Notes: generated from the sequence alone by a model not told the origin. A stretch of DNA of 48,465 nucleotides from Methanobacterium sp. (GCA_015661405.1 JACWMK010000014.1:1-48465), one strand, 5' to 3'. Shown: positions 34,908 through 44,190, counted from the first letter of the stretch. Numbers and translations: made by a program.

Positions 34908-35876
34908 TTAGCTTAACTCAGCTAATCTTTTAACCCTTTTCATCATATTAGGATGAGTTGAAAGCAATTCTGAAATTTTACTGCGCGTATTAATCCTGGT
35001 ACGAGCGTATTTAAGTTCTTCAAGTTCAGATTCGCTAATAGAGCCATCTCCATTTGTATCTAACTGTTCAAAATCATCTATTTCATAACCAGCATCTGAA
35101 ATATCATTAACAAAAAATGCTTTAACACCCTCTATTTCTTTAACTGCATCCTCATTAGCCTTAGCTGATCCATGAACTAGTTTATATAAGGCACTGGCCA
35201 GTTCATATGGTGGGTTACCTAATTCTATACTTCCCTGATCTGCATAGTACTCTCTTATCCTTGATACAAATAGAACTATTAACTGTGCAGCTATATAACC
35301 TGCAAAGGCAGCTATTCCAATAAGTTGTCCGTAACTATTATTCCCTCCTCCTCCTCTGTTAAAGATTGTACTAATGAAGATGAAATAGAATATTAATGGA
35401 ACAGCACTTATCAGTGTGATTACTGCCATGTCACGATGTCGTATATGCGATAATTCATGCCCTAAAACAGCTTTTAATTCACCTTTATCCAGTAATCCGA
35501 GGATTCCTCTAGTGACACAAACTCTTCCATCTTTTTTTGATCTACCAAAAGCAAATGCATTTGGGATGTTGACTTCAGAGATACCTACTTTAGGTTTAGG
35601 TATGCCTGCCTTGACTGCAAGGTCCTCTACCATTTCATGTAAGTGGGGAGCTTCCTGTTCTGACACATATCTCACTCTCATGGTCCTCTCAACTAATTTG
35701 GGTCCAAAATAATATTGAGCTGATATGATAACAATTACTAACAATGCAAATAAGTATGGTCCTCCAAAACGGAAGTAAGTACCTACCGCGGTTATTATTA
35801 TGTAAAGTAGCGAAAATAAGAGTGCAATTGCTAAGTACAGCCTAATAGTCAATCTAAATGAACTTAATTTTTCCAT
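34908..35876 (-). CDS. htpX: HtpX-family membrane zinc metalloprotease with an EF-hand motif
   Basis: An M48B protease for quality control of membrane proteins. Two N-terminal helices (about 12-33 and 40-56), the zinc site HELSH (140-144), two more helices (151-171, 184-205), and EYYAD with the third zinc ligand (209-213) are intact. Unusually, residues 273-284 read DTNGDGSISESE, a canonical 12-residue EF-hand loop, within a helical region before the conserved STHPNMMKRVKRL end. The start is ATG 35876, preceded by GGTGAT; a GTG at 35888 lies on that site. Calcium control of the protease is an inference. Confidence 0.93.
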   Translation of the reverse strand: MEKLSSFRLTIRLYLAIALLFSLLYIIITAVGTYFRFGGPYLFALLVIVIISAQYYFGPKLVERTMRVRYVSEQEAPHLHEMVEDLAVKAGIPKPKVGISEVNIPNAFAFGRSKKDGRVCVTRGILGLLDKGELKAVLGHELSHIRHRDMAVITLISAVPLIFYFIFISTIFNRGGGGNNSYGQLIGIAAFAGYIAAQLIVLFVSRIREYYADQGSIELGNPPYELASALYKLVHGSAKANEDAVKEIEGVKAFFVNDISDAGYEIDDFEQLDTNGDGSISESELEELKYARTRINTRSKISELLSTHPNMMKRVKRLAELS

Positions 35877-36084
35877 ATTTTTTATCACCTTAATTAAATC
35901 AATTTCTGATATAAAATTTATTTTTTATCAATTATATAAATCATTAATAAATATTTCTATTTATCTATAAAAAAAAATTATAATTTTAAGTTTTATACAA
36001 AAAATAATATTGTTTTATATAATATCTAGTTAATGTAATGATTATATTTATCAAGCATCTATAAAAAAAATATAATATTTTCCT

Positions 36085-36699
36085 TTATTTTCGTTTTTTA
36101 AATCCATATTCGTAGATAATGTAGATAATAACTAATATAATCAATACAATACTTAATATATCTAAATAATTGAAGTAGCTTTCTATTGTAGGCCAACTGG
36201 GGCCTAAAAGGACACCAATATATCCAAGAGCGAAGACATATGGTATTGATCCAATTACAGTGTAAATAATGAATTTTTTAATATCCATCTCGGCTATTCC
36301 AGCAGGTAGTGATATAAAGGTTCTGATTATAGGTAGTAGTCTACTGATTAAAACAGCCTCGTGACCATATTTTTTAAACCATGCATCTGCTAAATCAAGC
36401 TTAGTGGGTGTTATTAAAATATATTTACCATAATTTTCTAGTAATGGCCTACCTCCCCAAAGTCCAACATAATAAGCAATTAGGGAACCCAAAAGGTTTC
36501 CCAGAACTCCTACTATGGTTATTCCTAGTAGGGTCATTTTTCCTTGATAAACAGCAAAACCTGCGAAGGGCATTATAACAAAACTTGGAATTGGAATACA
36601 TGCACTTTCTAGCGTCATACTAATGAATACACCCCAGTAACCCAAAGATTCAATTATATTGATAATTGAATTACTTAAATATTCAGCAAATCCTATCAT
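36085..36699 (-). CDS. DedA-family membrane protein
   Basis: A 204-residue SNARE-associated/DedA (VTT) protein with about five hydrophobic segments. Bacterial members act in polyprenyl-phosphate and lipid flipping. Typical features are ESACIPIPSFVIMPFAGF and LISRLLPIIRTFISLPAGIAEMDIKKF, the conserved Arg-Pro-Arg-Pro-Ala-Gly block. The usual Glu after PIPS is replaced by Phe, as in several archaeal homologues. There is no Shine-Dalgarno sequence; a TATA-like TTTATATC lies about 20 nt upstream, which suggests a leaderless or very short-leader mRNA. Confidence 0.88.
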   Translation of the reverse strand: MIGFAEYLSNSIINIIESLGYWGVFISMTLESACIPIPSFVIMPFAGFAVYQGKMTLLGITIVGVLGNLLGSLIAYYVGLWGGRPLLENYGKYILITPTKLDLADAWFKKYGHEAVLISRLLPIIRTFISLPAGIAEMDIKKFIIYTVIGSIPYVFALGYIGVLLGPSWPTIESYFNYLDILSIVLIILVIIYIIYEYGFKKRK

Positions 36700-36722
36700 A
36701 ACATTAAAATGAATAGTCTGAT

Positions 36723-36815
36723 ATAAAGCTTTATTCCCATGTTACACCCCAATATTCACCCATCCAATGACCTTATTTAGTAATTTTTCAAGAATTTATG
36801 GATTTATAAAGCTTT
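36723..36815. repeat. Palindrome ATAAAGCTTTAT and its partial copy upstream of dedA
   Basis: The 12-bp palindrome ATAAAGCTTTAT lies at 36723-36734, over the TATA-like region of the DedA gene. Ten of its bases (ATAAAGCTTT) recur at 36806-36815. The stretch between them is less AT-rich than other gaps here. Paired sites of this kind could bind a regulator, although short repeats are weak evidence. Confidence 0.3.
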
Positions 36816-36836
36816 TCTATGGGTATATTCTTTAAT

Positions 36837-37769
36837 TCACTCGAACTTCTTGAAGTTTTGTGGATTAAAACCATATCTTATTAAAACGTTCCTATCTACA
36901 GTCGATAGAGGTTTCTCCTTGGTTATGGGTAAAGGATTTCCACTTTTAGCTAGAATTACACCAGTTTTCTTATTTGCAGCGAGGAATTTACCAGCATCTC
37001 CATTTACTATAATTATTCCATTCTTCATATCTATGGCAGTAAAGTCATCTGTATTTCCGTCAATAATCACTGTTCCCCCATTGAGGAGGGCTCCTGTGTT
37101 TTTTCCTGCTGTACCGTTAATGCGGACTGTTCCATTCCTCATGAGTATACCTGTGCTTAGATCTACGTTTCCATTCATGATTATCTCGGCATCATAATTT
37201 AACCTTGCACCAACCGTATCTTTTACTGTTCCATCATCGATTAATAGTTTATCCCCAATTAATTGGCATCCTTCAAGTTTATCACCATCTAAGCCGTGAT
37301 GTATGATGTCGGTGATTGACCTGAATTTTTGATATCCATTAACATTTGATTCAACTTTTACTAAATTACCTATGGGTTCTTTAACTATTCCTTTTACATA
37401 TATATAACCTCGGGTCATGCTGATTCCCATTCGTGTATCTACATTTCCATCAACATACACATCACCCACTGTAATATCATTTCCATTACCACCAAAGTAT
37501 TTTAAATCTACACCCATACTTGATGATAATCTATGTCCCACATCCCCATTTATGCGTACATCACCGCCATTTTTAAGGTGTTCCACCAGCTCTCCAAATG
37601 TGTAATCATTATGCGGGATTTTCCAAGTTGGATCCAGTTTTTCTCCATTATGCTGCCAGTGAAAATTGAACGTGAAGTCACAGAGACAATCAACTGGTTC
37701 AGGAGCTTCAATTTCCAACAAATCTCTTTTAGATTCTTTACTTTTTTCCCTGCCGAAGATTTTAAACAT
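36837..37769 (-). CDS. Stand-alone GXGXG beta-helix protein (GltB C-terminal/FwdC-like)
   Basis: A 310-residue soluble protein. Residues about 85-275 consist of repeats of the type G.(I/V).(V/I).G(N/D).G..(T/L)G..(M/L).(G/N)G, as in the GXGXG right-handed beta-helix found at the C-terminus of glutamate synthase and in formylmethanofuran dehydrogenase subunit C. Examples are DVYVDGNVDTRMGISMTRGY and TVRINGTAGKNTGALLNGGT. The N-terminus (EPVDCLCDFTFNFHW) has no catalytic motif that I recognise. GGAGGAT is 8 nt before the ATG. No Fwd or GltB partner lies nearby. Confidence 0.75.
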   Translation of the reverse strand: MFKIFGREKSKESKRDLLEIEAPEPVDCLCDFTFNFHWQHNGEKLDPTWKIPHNDYTFGELVEHLKNGGDVRINGDVGHRLSSSMGVDLKYFGGNGNDITVGDVYVDGNVDTRMGISMTRGYIYVKGIVKEPIGNLVKVESNVNGYQKFRSITDIIHHGLDGDKLEGCQLIGDKLLIDDGTVKDTVGARLNYDAEIIMNGNVDLSTGILMRNGTVRINGTAGKNTGALLNGGTVIIDGNTDDFTAIDMKNGIIIVNGDAGKFLAANKKTGVILAKSGNPLPITKEKPLSTVDRNVLIRYGFNPQNFKKFE

Positions 37770-37945
37770 TAATAAGATCCTCCATTTAGAGTTCTCATTT
37801 TTTTTGATTAAACTAAAAAAAACTAAATAATTCGAATATTATAATAATAGATTTGTAGTTTGTTAAATTAAAAGATTTATATAAATGACATAAATTTTAT
37901 AAAAAGTTTATATTTTCTATATTAATAAAATAAGTGACGATAAAG

Positions 37946-38611
37946 ATGAATAAGGGCGTTTTAGAGTGTTTAGATAATATTGGTGTAGATAATCGATTTA
38001 TTAGTTTGTGGAATAACTTTTTGTTTATTAACAACCTAAAATTTTCTAGATTCTCCAGAAGAAAGGAAGAGTTATTCAAAGCTAAATTCCCGAAATGGAC
38101 TGTTGTAAGATCTAAAATCTTACAGAAAATGTGTATTAGAGCTTCCAGAGTTTTAAGTAAATCATTAAATCCACAAGAAACTATTTTAATAGAAAAAATT
38201 GGAAATTGTGTTGATTTAGCTCTTTATGTTATTCTAGAATCATATACTCGAAAATATGGTATCAAAATTATATATGGTGAAAACGAACTAATAAATTACA
38301 AATTTGATAGTATTGCTTCACCCCTTACATTGGATTTGGAAGTTGAGAATATTATAAATAAAATGATTCAAGGTAAAAAAATCAAAGCAATGAATTCCCA
38401 TACAGAATTTAACCAGTATAAAACTATTTATCCATTAATTAATGTACCTAATTCATGGATTGAATCATGGATTCATAAAAATAATTTATCATGTCTAATC
38501 CCACCATGTGATGGGATTTCTTATGATTTAATAAATTTTTTTGAGGAATTCATTCCCAATGTAAGGGAGAATATGTTAAAATCTGCCATTTTTGTAACTG
38601 AATTCAAATAA
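37946..38611 (+). CDS. Uncharacterised protein, possibly a degenerate PP-loop ATPase homologue
   Basis: A 221-residue protein with no clear family match by eye. The order of elements recalls TtuA/TilS-type PP-loop proteins: LIEKIGNCVDLALYVILES at the place of the SGGxDS strand-loop-helix, TLDLEVENIINKMIQGKK like the LDDxAET...rGD helix, TIYPLINVPNSWIESWIHKN like the rPL..(v/i)pk.E...ya segment, and ENMLKSAIFV near the end. The ATP loop itself is lost (IGNCVD), so catalysis is doubtful. The start is ATG 37946; a GTG four codons upstream is possible. It is a single plus-strand gene among minus-strand genes. Confidence 0.5.
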   Translation: MNKGVLECLDNIGVDNRFISLWNNFLFINNLKFSRFSRRKEELFKAKFPKWTVVRSKILQKMCIRASRVLSKSLNPQETILIEKIGNCVDLALYVILESYTRKYGIKIIYGENELINYKFDSIASPLTLDLEVENIINKMIQGKKIKAMNSHTEFNQYKTIYPLINVPNSWIESWIHKNNLSCLIPPCDGISYDLINFFEEFIPNVRENMLKSAIFVTEFK

Positions 38612-38680
38612 ATGTATGAATCTATAATTTTTTAAATATTATTTTATTTGCTAAAAAAATGAATTTACATTAGTTTCTAC

Positions 38681-40150
38681 TTATTTAAAGCTGAAGAGTG
38701 AGACTTGCTTTTCTTTACTTTTAGATTTAGAAACCTTTTTATTAGATTTACTTTTTGAATCTTCTATTTTATCCTCTTTTTTAATAGATTCTTTATTTTG
38801 AGTAGATTTTATTTTTTTAACAGGAGGATGAATTGAAGTTATTTTTTCTTTAATTTTTTTATCAACTATTTTTTTTGAATTAGATACCTTTTTAACTTGA
38901 TTTTCTTCTTGTATTGTTTTTGATTGGACTGTTTTAGGTTTTTTTATCTTCCGAGACCGGAATAACTTAACTTCATCATTCTCTAATCTGAAGTACTCGG
39001 CTAATTCCCAAGCTATCTCATTATTCTGAAACATTATCTCCAGATATGGAAACTGTTGTTTAGCTACTTTAAGGGATGTGTGAGTTTTTTCACCAATTTT
39101 AGCAGCAACTCGATCTTGTAAATCTCTTTTAGCTCTACTTTTAGAGAGCATTGCATAAACAGTTGAGTTAGTGTAACGGGCGAATTTTTTATACGTCTCA
39201 TCCTTGGATAAAGCTACACCTAAACTCATTAAATCATAAGAATATTTCCAGTAACCATAATTTCTAGTTTGGAATGCTCTTCCCAAGTAAATATCTGCTT
39301 TTGATATCATTTCATAAGCGTTTTGTATTTCATGTTTTTTCTCGTATTCTCGTGGAATGTTCTCGGTTATTAATTCTAACATGAAGGCCGGGTCGGCTTC
39401 TACTCGCATGGCGTCTTTTATTCTCTGAGGATTTTTGCTTTTTAGAACTGTTCTTACAGAATCAAATATATTATGTATATCATCTTTTTGGGAGATTATT
39501 TTCAGGTCTTCAGTGGTTATAGATTCCTTTCCTCTAGCTATAATCTCCAAATCATTAATTGCGGATCTTAAATCACCATTAGATCTTTTAGCTAGAGTTC
39601 TTAACACATATTCTTCAAATTCAACCCCTTCTTTCAAACAGATTTTCTTTAGAAGAGCTACAATAGAGTTAGTGTGAACTTTTCTAATGCTTATAACTTG
39701 ACATTTACTTTTAAGACTTTTTATTCTTTTACTGTATGGATCGTTAGCCATCATTACTAAGGGATGGTGTCCTTCCTTTATGATTTTTGTAATAGCCCTT
39801 ATTCCTCCCCGGTCGTCTGTTCCGTGGATTCCATCAACTTCATCTAATATTATAAGTTTTAAACCTTGATTGAATAGAGATCCTGTAGCTGATGCTTCGC
39901 CTACAGTTCCAAGTAATATATCATATGATCTTTTATCACTTGCATTAAGTTCTATATGGTCAGCAAATTCATGAGCTGCCAGGTGCGCCAGAGTAGTTTT
40001 ACCTGTTCCAGGCGGACCTACCAGTAGTAATGGTTTCTGGGGTTTATTTATCAACCAATTATCAATCCATTCTGAGATCTCATCTTTGGCTTTATTATTT
40101 CCTAAAACTTCTTTAAAGTTTTTAGGACTGTATTTATTTGTCCATAACAT
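38681..40150 (-). CDS. rfcL: Replication factor C large subunit
   Basis: Clamp-loader subunit that opens PCNA and loads it on DNA. The AAA+ core has Walker A GPPGTGKTT (about 44-52), Walker B LIILDEVDGI and sensor regions. A Lys-rich tail of about 80 residues ends in KQVSLFSFK, a PCNA-interacting peptide (Q..LF.F) at the extreme C-terminus. Length 489 is normal. The RFC box lacks the eukaryotic BRCT domain, as in archaea. It follows rfcS by 45 bp in the same operon; the ribosome-binding site (GGGTCA) is weak. Confidence 0.97.
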   Translation of the reverse strand: MLWTNKYSPKNFKEVLGNNKAKDEISEWIDNWLINKPQKPLLLVGPPGTGKTTLAHLAAHEFADHIELNASDKRSYDILLGTVGEASATGSLFNQGLKLIILDEVDGIHGTDDRGGIRAITKIIKEGHHPLVMMANDPYSKRIKSLKSKCQVISIRKVHTNSIVALLKKICLKEGVEFEEYVLRTLAKRSNGDLRSAINDLEIIARGKESITTEDLKIISQKDDIHNIFDSVRTVLKSKNPQRIKDAMRVEADPAFMLELITENIPREYEKKHEIQNAYEMISKADIYLGRAFQTRNYGYWKYSYDLMSLGVALSKDETYKKFARYTNSTVYAMLSKSRAKRDLQDRVAAKIGEKTHTSLKVAKQQFPYLEIMFQNNEIAWELAEYFRLENDEVKLFRSRKIKKPKTVQSKTIQEENQVKKVSNSKKIVDKKIKEKITSIHPPVKKIKSTQNKESIKKEDKIEDSKSKSNKKVSKSKSKEKQVSLFSFK

Positions 40151-40195
40151 TATATTCTGACCCGTTATTTTCCAATTATTATTAATTTAGGACCT

Positions 40196-41161
40196 CTATT
40201 TTGCATTTGCTTTAAATAGAAATTTAGTTAATAGAGCTTCAAGTTGAATCCTTGGATTTGACCCTTCTCTTATACGGTAATCATATTTTCCAATGTTTTC
40301 AATTAGATCCACATATAATTCCTCCCCAATGAGGCCGTCTCTAGCCATTTGAGCTACTTCTTGGTAGATTTGAGTTACTAAATCCTCCCCACTGATGCCC
40401 TGAATTACCATAACTTCTCGTAGAAGATCTCTTGCATCTAAGAAATCACCAGCTAGTGCTTTGTTAATTATTTTCCTAACATCTTGAGGCTTAGCTTTAG
40501 ATACAACTTCTTGCACGTTTTCTTCAGTTACTTCTTCTCCTACTGATGAAGATGTCTGAAGAATGTTTACTGCTCTCCTCATATCTCCTTCTGCAAAGTA
40601 TACTATACTCTCTAAGGCATTGAGTGTTACTTCAATTTTTTCTGCTTCAGCTATTACTTCTAGTCTCTTAATAATTTGATGTCCTTTTACTGGTGTGAAT
40701 CTGAAGATAGCACATCTAGATTGGATAGGATCGATAATTTTGGAGGAGTAGTTACAGGAGAGTATGAATGAAGCTGTTTTGGTGTACATTTCCATCTCTC
40801 TTCTTAAGGCGTGTTGAGCGTCTTTAGTCATATTATCAACTTCATCCAAGAATACTATCCGGAAAGGTGATCCTACAGCTTTTAAACGACAGAAATTTTT
40901 AATATTATGTCTTACTGTGTCTATTCCCCTAGCATCGGATGCGTTTAATTCTAAAAAGTTTTGTCTCCAGTATTCTCCTAAAAGAGCTTTACCTAATGCT
41001 AGGGCAGTGGTGGTTTTTCCCACTCCAGCTGGTCCTGTGAACATTAAATTAGGCAAGCTACCTTCTTTAATGTATCTTTTAAGTCTTTGAATAATATGAT
41101 CTTGACCTACGACTTCATCAAGGTTCTTTGGTCTGTATTTTTCAACCCATGGTCCATTCAT
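40196..41161 (-). CDS. rfcS: Replication factor C small subunit
   Basis: An AAA+ clamp-loader subunit, four of which join one RfcL. Walker A is GPAGVGKTT (about 43-51), Walker B is VFLDEVDNMT, and the SRC motif (arginine finger) is in IQSRCAIFRF. NASDARGID is the RFC box after strand 2. Length 321 shows that no intein is present, unlike some archaeal rfcS genes. GGTGAA precedes the ATG. First gene of the rfcS-rfcL pair. Confidence 0.97.
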   Translation of the reverse strand: MNGPWVEKYRPKNLDEVVGQDHIIQRLKRYIKEGSLPNLMFTGPAGVGKTTTALALGKALLGEYWRQNFLELNASDARGIDTVRHNIKNFCRLKAVGSPFRIVFLDEVDNMTKDAQHALRREMEMYTKTASFILSCNYSSKIIDPIQSRCAIFRFTPVKGHQIIKRLEVIAEAEKIEVTLNALESIVYFAEGDMRRAVNILQTSSSVGEEVTEENVQEVVSKAKPQDVRKIINKALAGDFLDARDLLREVMVIQGISGEDLVTQIYQEVAQMARDGLIGEELYVDLIENIGKYDYRIREGSNPRIQLEALLTKFLFKANAK

Positions 41162-41323
41162 TTAATCTTCACCATTCTTTTTTTTGATTTTTATTCTATA
41201 ATTTTTAATTTTTTTCTAATTAAAAATGAATAATAATAATTATTATAAAAATTTGAACTTATTCTATTTTATCTATTTCAAAATAATTAATGAATTTGAT
41301 AAAAATTTATTCAAAAAATAAAT

Positions 41324-41351
41324 GAGCAGGCATCCTGTGCATGTGTCCTAC
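41324..41351. other. G+C-richer island in the gap before rfcS
   Basis: In the AT-rich 255-nt gap 41162-41416, a 28-nt stretch (GAGCAGGCATCCTGTGCATG onward) stands out by composition. On the minus strand it lies in a 19-codon frame (FVGHMHRMPAHLFFE end) with no ribosome-binding site. It could be a regulatory site, a short RNA or a remnant. Nothing else is visible in the gap. Confidence 0.2.
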
Positions 41352-41416
41352 AAATCTTAAACTATGTCATTTTTATCTAATTTTAGATTCAGAGAAGTTT
41401 ACGAGTTTTATGGAAT

Positions 41417-42505
41417 TTAAAATAAATCAATGAGTTCTGGGTGTATTTTATCTTTGATTTTCAATTCATCTATAACAATTCCATAAGATTCTTTTATAAT
41501 TTTAAATTCAGGCCGTACCATACCACGAAATGCAGAATAACCCATAACTTTTCCATAATTTTCAGTGATAATTGCTATAATTTTAGTAAAATCATCTATG
41601 AAGCTGTTTTCTCTTTCAGATAAAGGTATTTTCTCAGCATTTTCTCTTATTTTATCAAAATCTATTGTAGAATTGTTTTTAACATCAACCCCGTACAAAA
41701 GCTTTTTACATTCATTTGTAGGTAAGAATTTACGGGTAAGTCCTCTAGCTGGTGCTACACCCATGATTTTACTAGCTCCGATGGACATTGCTTTCAAAAT
41801 GGATTCATAAATTGTCAAGATCAATTCAGATCGTTCCAAATCAGTTTCAGGTACTTTAATAACTTTTTTAAGTTTAGGAAAAGCTATAGGTGGTTTTATA
41901 ATAGGTATACTGCTTTTTACTACATCTATTGATGCATCTAATATTTCTTTCGCTTGATTTTCAATTTCTGGTTGATTTTTATATTCTTTTGATTGTATTT
42001 CAATTGTATGCATAGATTCTGCTGAGGAAGTTTCAGAAGTCTCTCCAGATATAAGGTCTAAACGTGATTTTTCAACTATCTTTCCATCAGTTGATATTTT
42101 TAAAGTCTGTTCATCCAACTGTATGGGAGTTAAATTCTGAGTAAGTTCTATGATATTCTCAGCAGCGTTTTTGGAGGATATCATTACCATTCCCACATTT
42201 GCCTTAGTATTCATGAGAACTATGAAATTAATATTTACTAAATGTAGAAAGAGTGCCTTACCCCATCGTGATTCAATTAATACCCTTTTTAGTTCTCCCT
42301 GATTTGTAAATTTAATTAATCTTTTAGATGAACTAGTGATTACATGTGCCATTGGACCGAATAAATCTGCATCTACATCATGAAGTACATTATGGGATAA
42401 TATATCACTATTACCATCCACAATTAGACATCCATCCACACCACTTATTTTGGCTAGATTATTTATAATATTATCCAGCTGCACCTTTAACTCTGATCTG
42501 TTCAT
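41417..42505 (-). CDS. Roadblock/LC7-domain protein with an uncharacterised C-terminal domain
   Basis: A 362-residue protein. Residues 1-125 look like a Roadblock/LC7 domain (ISGVDGCLIVDGNSDILSHN, then FIVLMNTKANVGMVMISSKNAAENI), the fold of MglB-type regulators of small GTPases. A low-complexity linker (about 150-225) leads to a helical domain (ERSELILTIYESILKAMSIG ... YGKVMGYSAFRGMVRPEF) that I do not recognise. GTGATTA precedes the ATG. It is downstream of the hydrogenase operon on the same strand after a 220-bp AT-rich gap, so co-regulation is possible but unproven. Confidence 0.65.
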   Translation of the reverse strand: MNRSELKVQLDNIINNLAKISGVDGCLIVDGNSDILSHNVLHDVDADLFGPMAHVITSSSKRLIKFTNQGELKRVLIESRWGKALFLHLVNINFIVLMNTKANVGMVMISSKNAAENIIELTQNLTPIQLDEQTLKISTDGKIVEKSRLDLISGETSETSSAESMHTIEIQSKEYKNQPEIENQAKEILDASIDVVKSSIPIIKPPIAFPKLKKVIKVPETDLERSELILTIYESILKAMSIGASKIMGVAPARGLTRKFLPTNECKKLLYGVDVKNNSTIDFDKIRENAEKIPLSERENSFIDDFTKIIAIITENYGKVMGYSAFRGMVRPEFKIIKESYGIVIDELKIKDKIHPELIDLF

Positions 42506-42725
42506 TTAATCACATTAATTATGTATGAGTATTTTTTTTATGCAAAATTATTTCTCGTAACAAAAATGATGAACTGAACATTATTTTTTTTAATCATATT
42601 TATTTTCTATTTTTTTGATTAAAGTATAATTTTATTTTATTTAAAATAAGCGAACATATTCATTTATAATTTAATTTCTCAAAAAAATCTATTAAAGGAA
42701 AAATTTAAATTTCCTTTAAAATCCT

Positions 42726-44174
42726 TTACAATATGTGTCTCCTAATAAGCAAACCATCACTATCATGAATATCTACTGTTAGAGGTGATTCTCCGTTTAT
42801 CATATGTGTAGCACAAGAAAGGCATGGATCATAAGCCCTAATAATCATCTCTAATTGATTTTTTAGTCCTTCAGAAACTTCTTCACCATGAATCATTGCT
42901 TTAGCTGTTTCCCTTACGCCAATGTCCATGGAAAGATTATTTTGGCCTGTGGAGACTATGAGGTTGGCCCGGGTTATAATTCCCGCACCGTCAGTTTCAT
43001 AATCATGAATCAGAGTTCCACGAGGTGCCTCTATCATTCCTACACCCCTTTTAGTTGTACTGGATTCATTTGCCTCCTCTTTACTCATTAAGGACTCAGT
43101 GAGACCCTGTCTAATATCAGATCCAATTATAACATCATCTTCTAATAGTTGCACTGCTCTTTCTGCAGCGTACATTAATTCAATTAAACGTGCATAATGA
43201 TATAATAAAGTATTCTGTGCTATTCCATAGTTATCTCGATATTCACCAAATAATTGCGCTGCTTTTTCAGTTGGAATATTGTTTGCAATGTTCATACGGG
43301 CCAGTGGTCCAACCCTATAATTTCCTTCAGGGAATCCAATCTGTTTTAGGTAGGGGAATTTCAAGTAAGACCATGGCTGTACTTTTTCCTCAATGTAATC
43401 TAAATAATCAGTTGCAGCGAATTCATGGATTAATTTACCGTCTTTATCTATGATTTTCGCTGGTCCATCATATAATTCCACATTCCCACCGTTGGTTAGG
43501 CCGCCGAAATAAGTTTCAACTGGCCCCAACATTTCGATTGCTTCACTATATTGGGCAAAAAATGGTTTAGCCACATTTACTCCTTTATCTATAAGTTCAA
43601 CTGCATCTTTAGCTTCATTTAAAAGTCTATTTTGCTCATCTGCAGTTATTCCTTTGGATTGACCACCGGGTATAGCTGTGACTGGACTAATAGGTTTACC
43701 TCCAACAACACCAGTTATTTCCTGTCCAATTTTCCTAGTTTTTATAGCCATTTTCACTAATTCCGGATCTTTTTTAAGAATTCCCAGCACATTTCTGAGA
43801 GTTGGATCGGATTCAGGACCCATTACTAGATCCGGAGCACCTAAGAAGTAGAAATGTAAGGAATGAGAATGTATATATTGGCCAATAAGCATTAATTCTC
43901 TTAATTTCTGGGCTGTTTCTGGTGGTTGTAATCCAAATATTTGATCTGTAGCTTTAGCTGCTGTTAAATGATGTGCAGTTTGACATATTCCACATATTCT
44001 AGGGGTGATGCGCGGAGCTTCCTCAACAGCTGCTCCCTCAAGGAATTTTTCAAAACCTCTTATCTCCATAACGTGAAGATGGGCATCATAAACATTTCCA
44101 GAATCATCTAATTGAACAGTAATCTTGGCATGTCCTTCAATTCGAGTTACAGGGCTTATTTCGATATTTTTCAT
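42726..44174 (-). CDS. [NiFe] hydrogenase large subunit, group 3 type
   Basis: Catalytic subunit that splits or makes H2. The Ni-Fe ligands are complete: RICGIC at residues 59-64 and DPCLSCATH at 449-457. A 25-residue C-terminal extension after His457 would be removed by a maturation protease. The sequence is of the group 3 kind (SPVTRIEGHAKITVQLDDSG). Blocks such as WSYLKFPYLKQIGFPEGNYR and the GLI.RANLIVSTGQNN region look, from memory, at least as close to HoxH-type enzymes as to MvhA. GGTGATTA precedes the ATG. Last gene of a four-gene operon without FrhB or MvhD. Confidence 0.9.
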   Translation of the reverse strand: MKNIEISPVTRIEGHAKITVQLDDSGNVYDAHLHVMEIRGFEKFLEGAAVEEAPRITPRICGICQTAHHLTAAKATDQIFGLQPPETAQKLRELMLIGQYIHSHSLHFYFLGAPDLVMGPESDPTLRNVLGILKKDPELVKMAIKTRKIGQEITGVVGGKPISPVTAIPGGQSKGITADEQNRLLNEAKDAVELIDKGVNVAKPFFAQYSEAIEMLGPVETYFGGLTNGGNVELYDGPAKIIDKDGKLIHEFAATDYLDYIEEKVQPWSYLKFPYLKQIGFPEGNYRVGPLARMNIANNIPTEKAAQLFGEYRDNYGIAQNTLLYHYARLIELMYAAERAVQLLEDDVIIGSDIRQGLTESLMSKEEANESSTTKRGVGMIEAPRGTLIHDYETDGAGIITRANLIVSTGQNNLSMDIGVRETAKAMIHGEEVSEGLKNQLEMIIRAYDPCLSCATHMINGESPLTVDIHDSDGLLIRRHIL

Positions 44175-44190
44175 ATTTAATCACCTATTA

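Noticed and set aside
41162..41416. Search for tRNA or other structured RNA in this and the other gaps
   Set aside because: The gaps are uniformly AT-rich and no cloverleaf, B-box-like GGTTCGAATCC sequence or snoRNA C/D boxes were found by eye.
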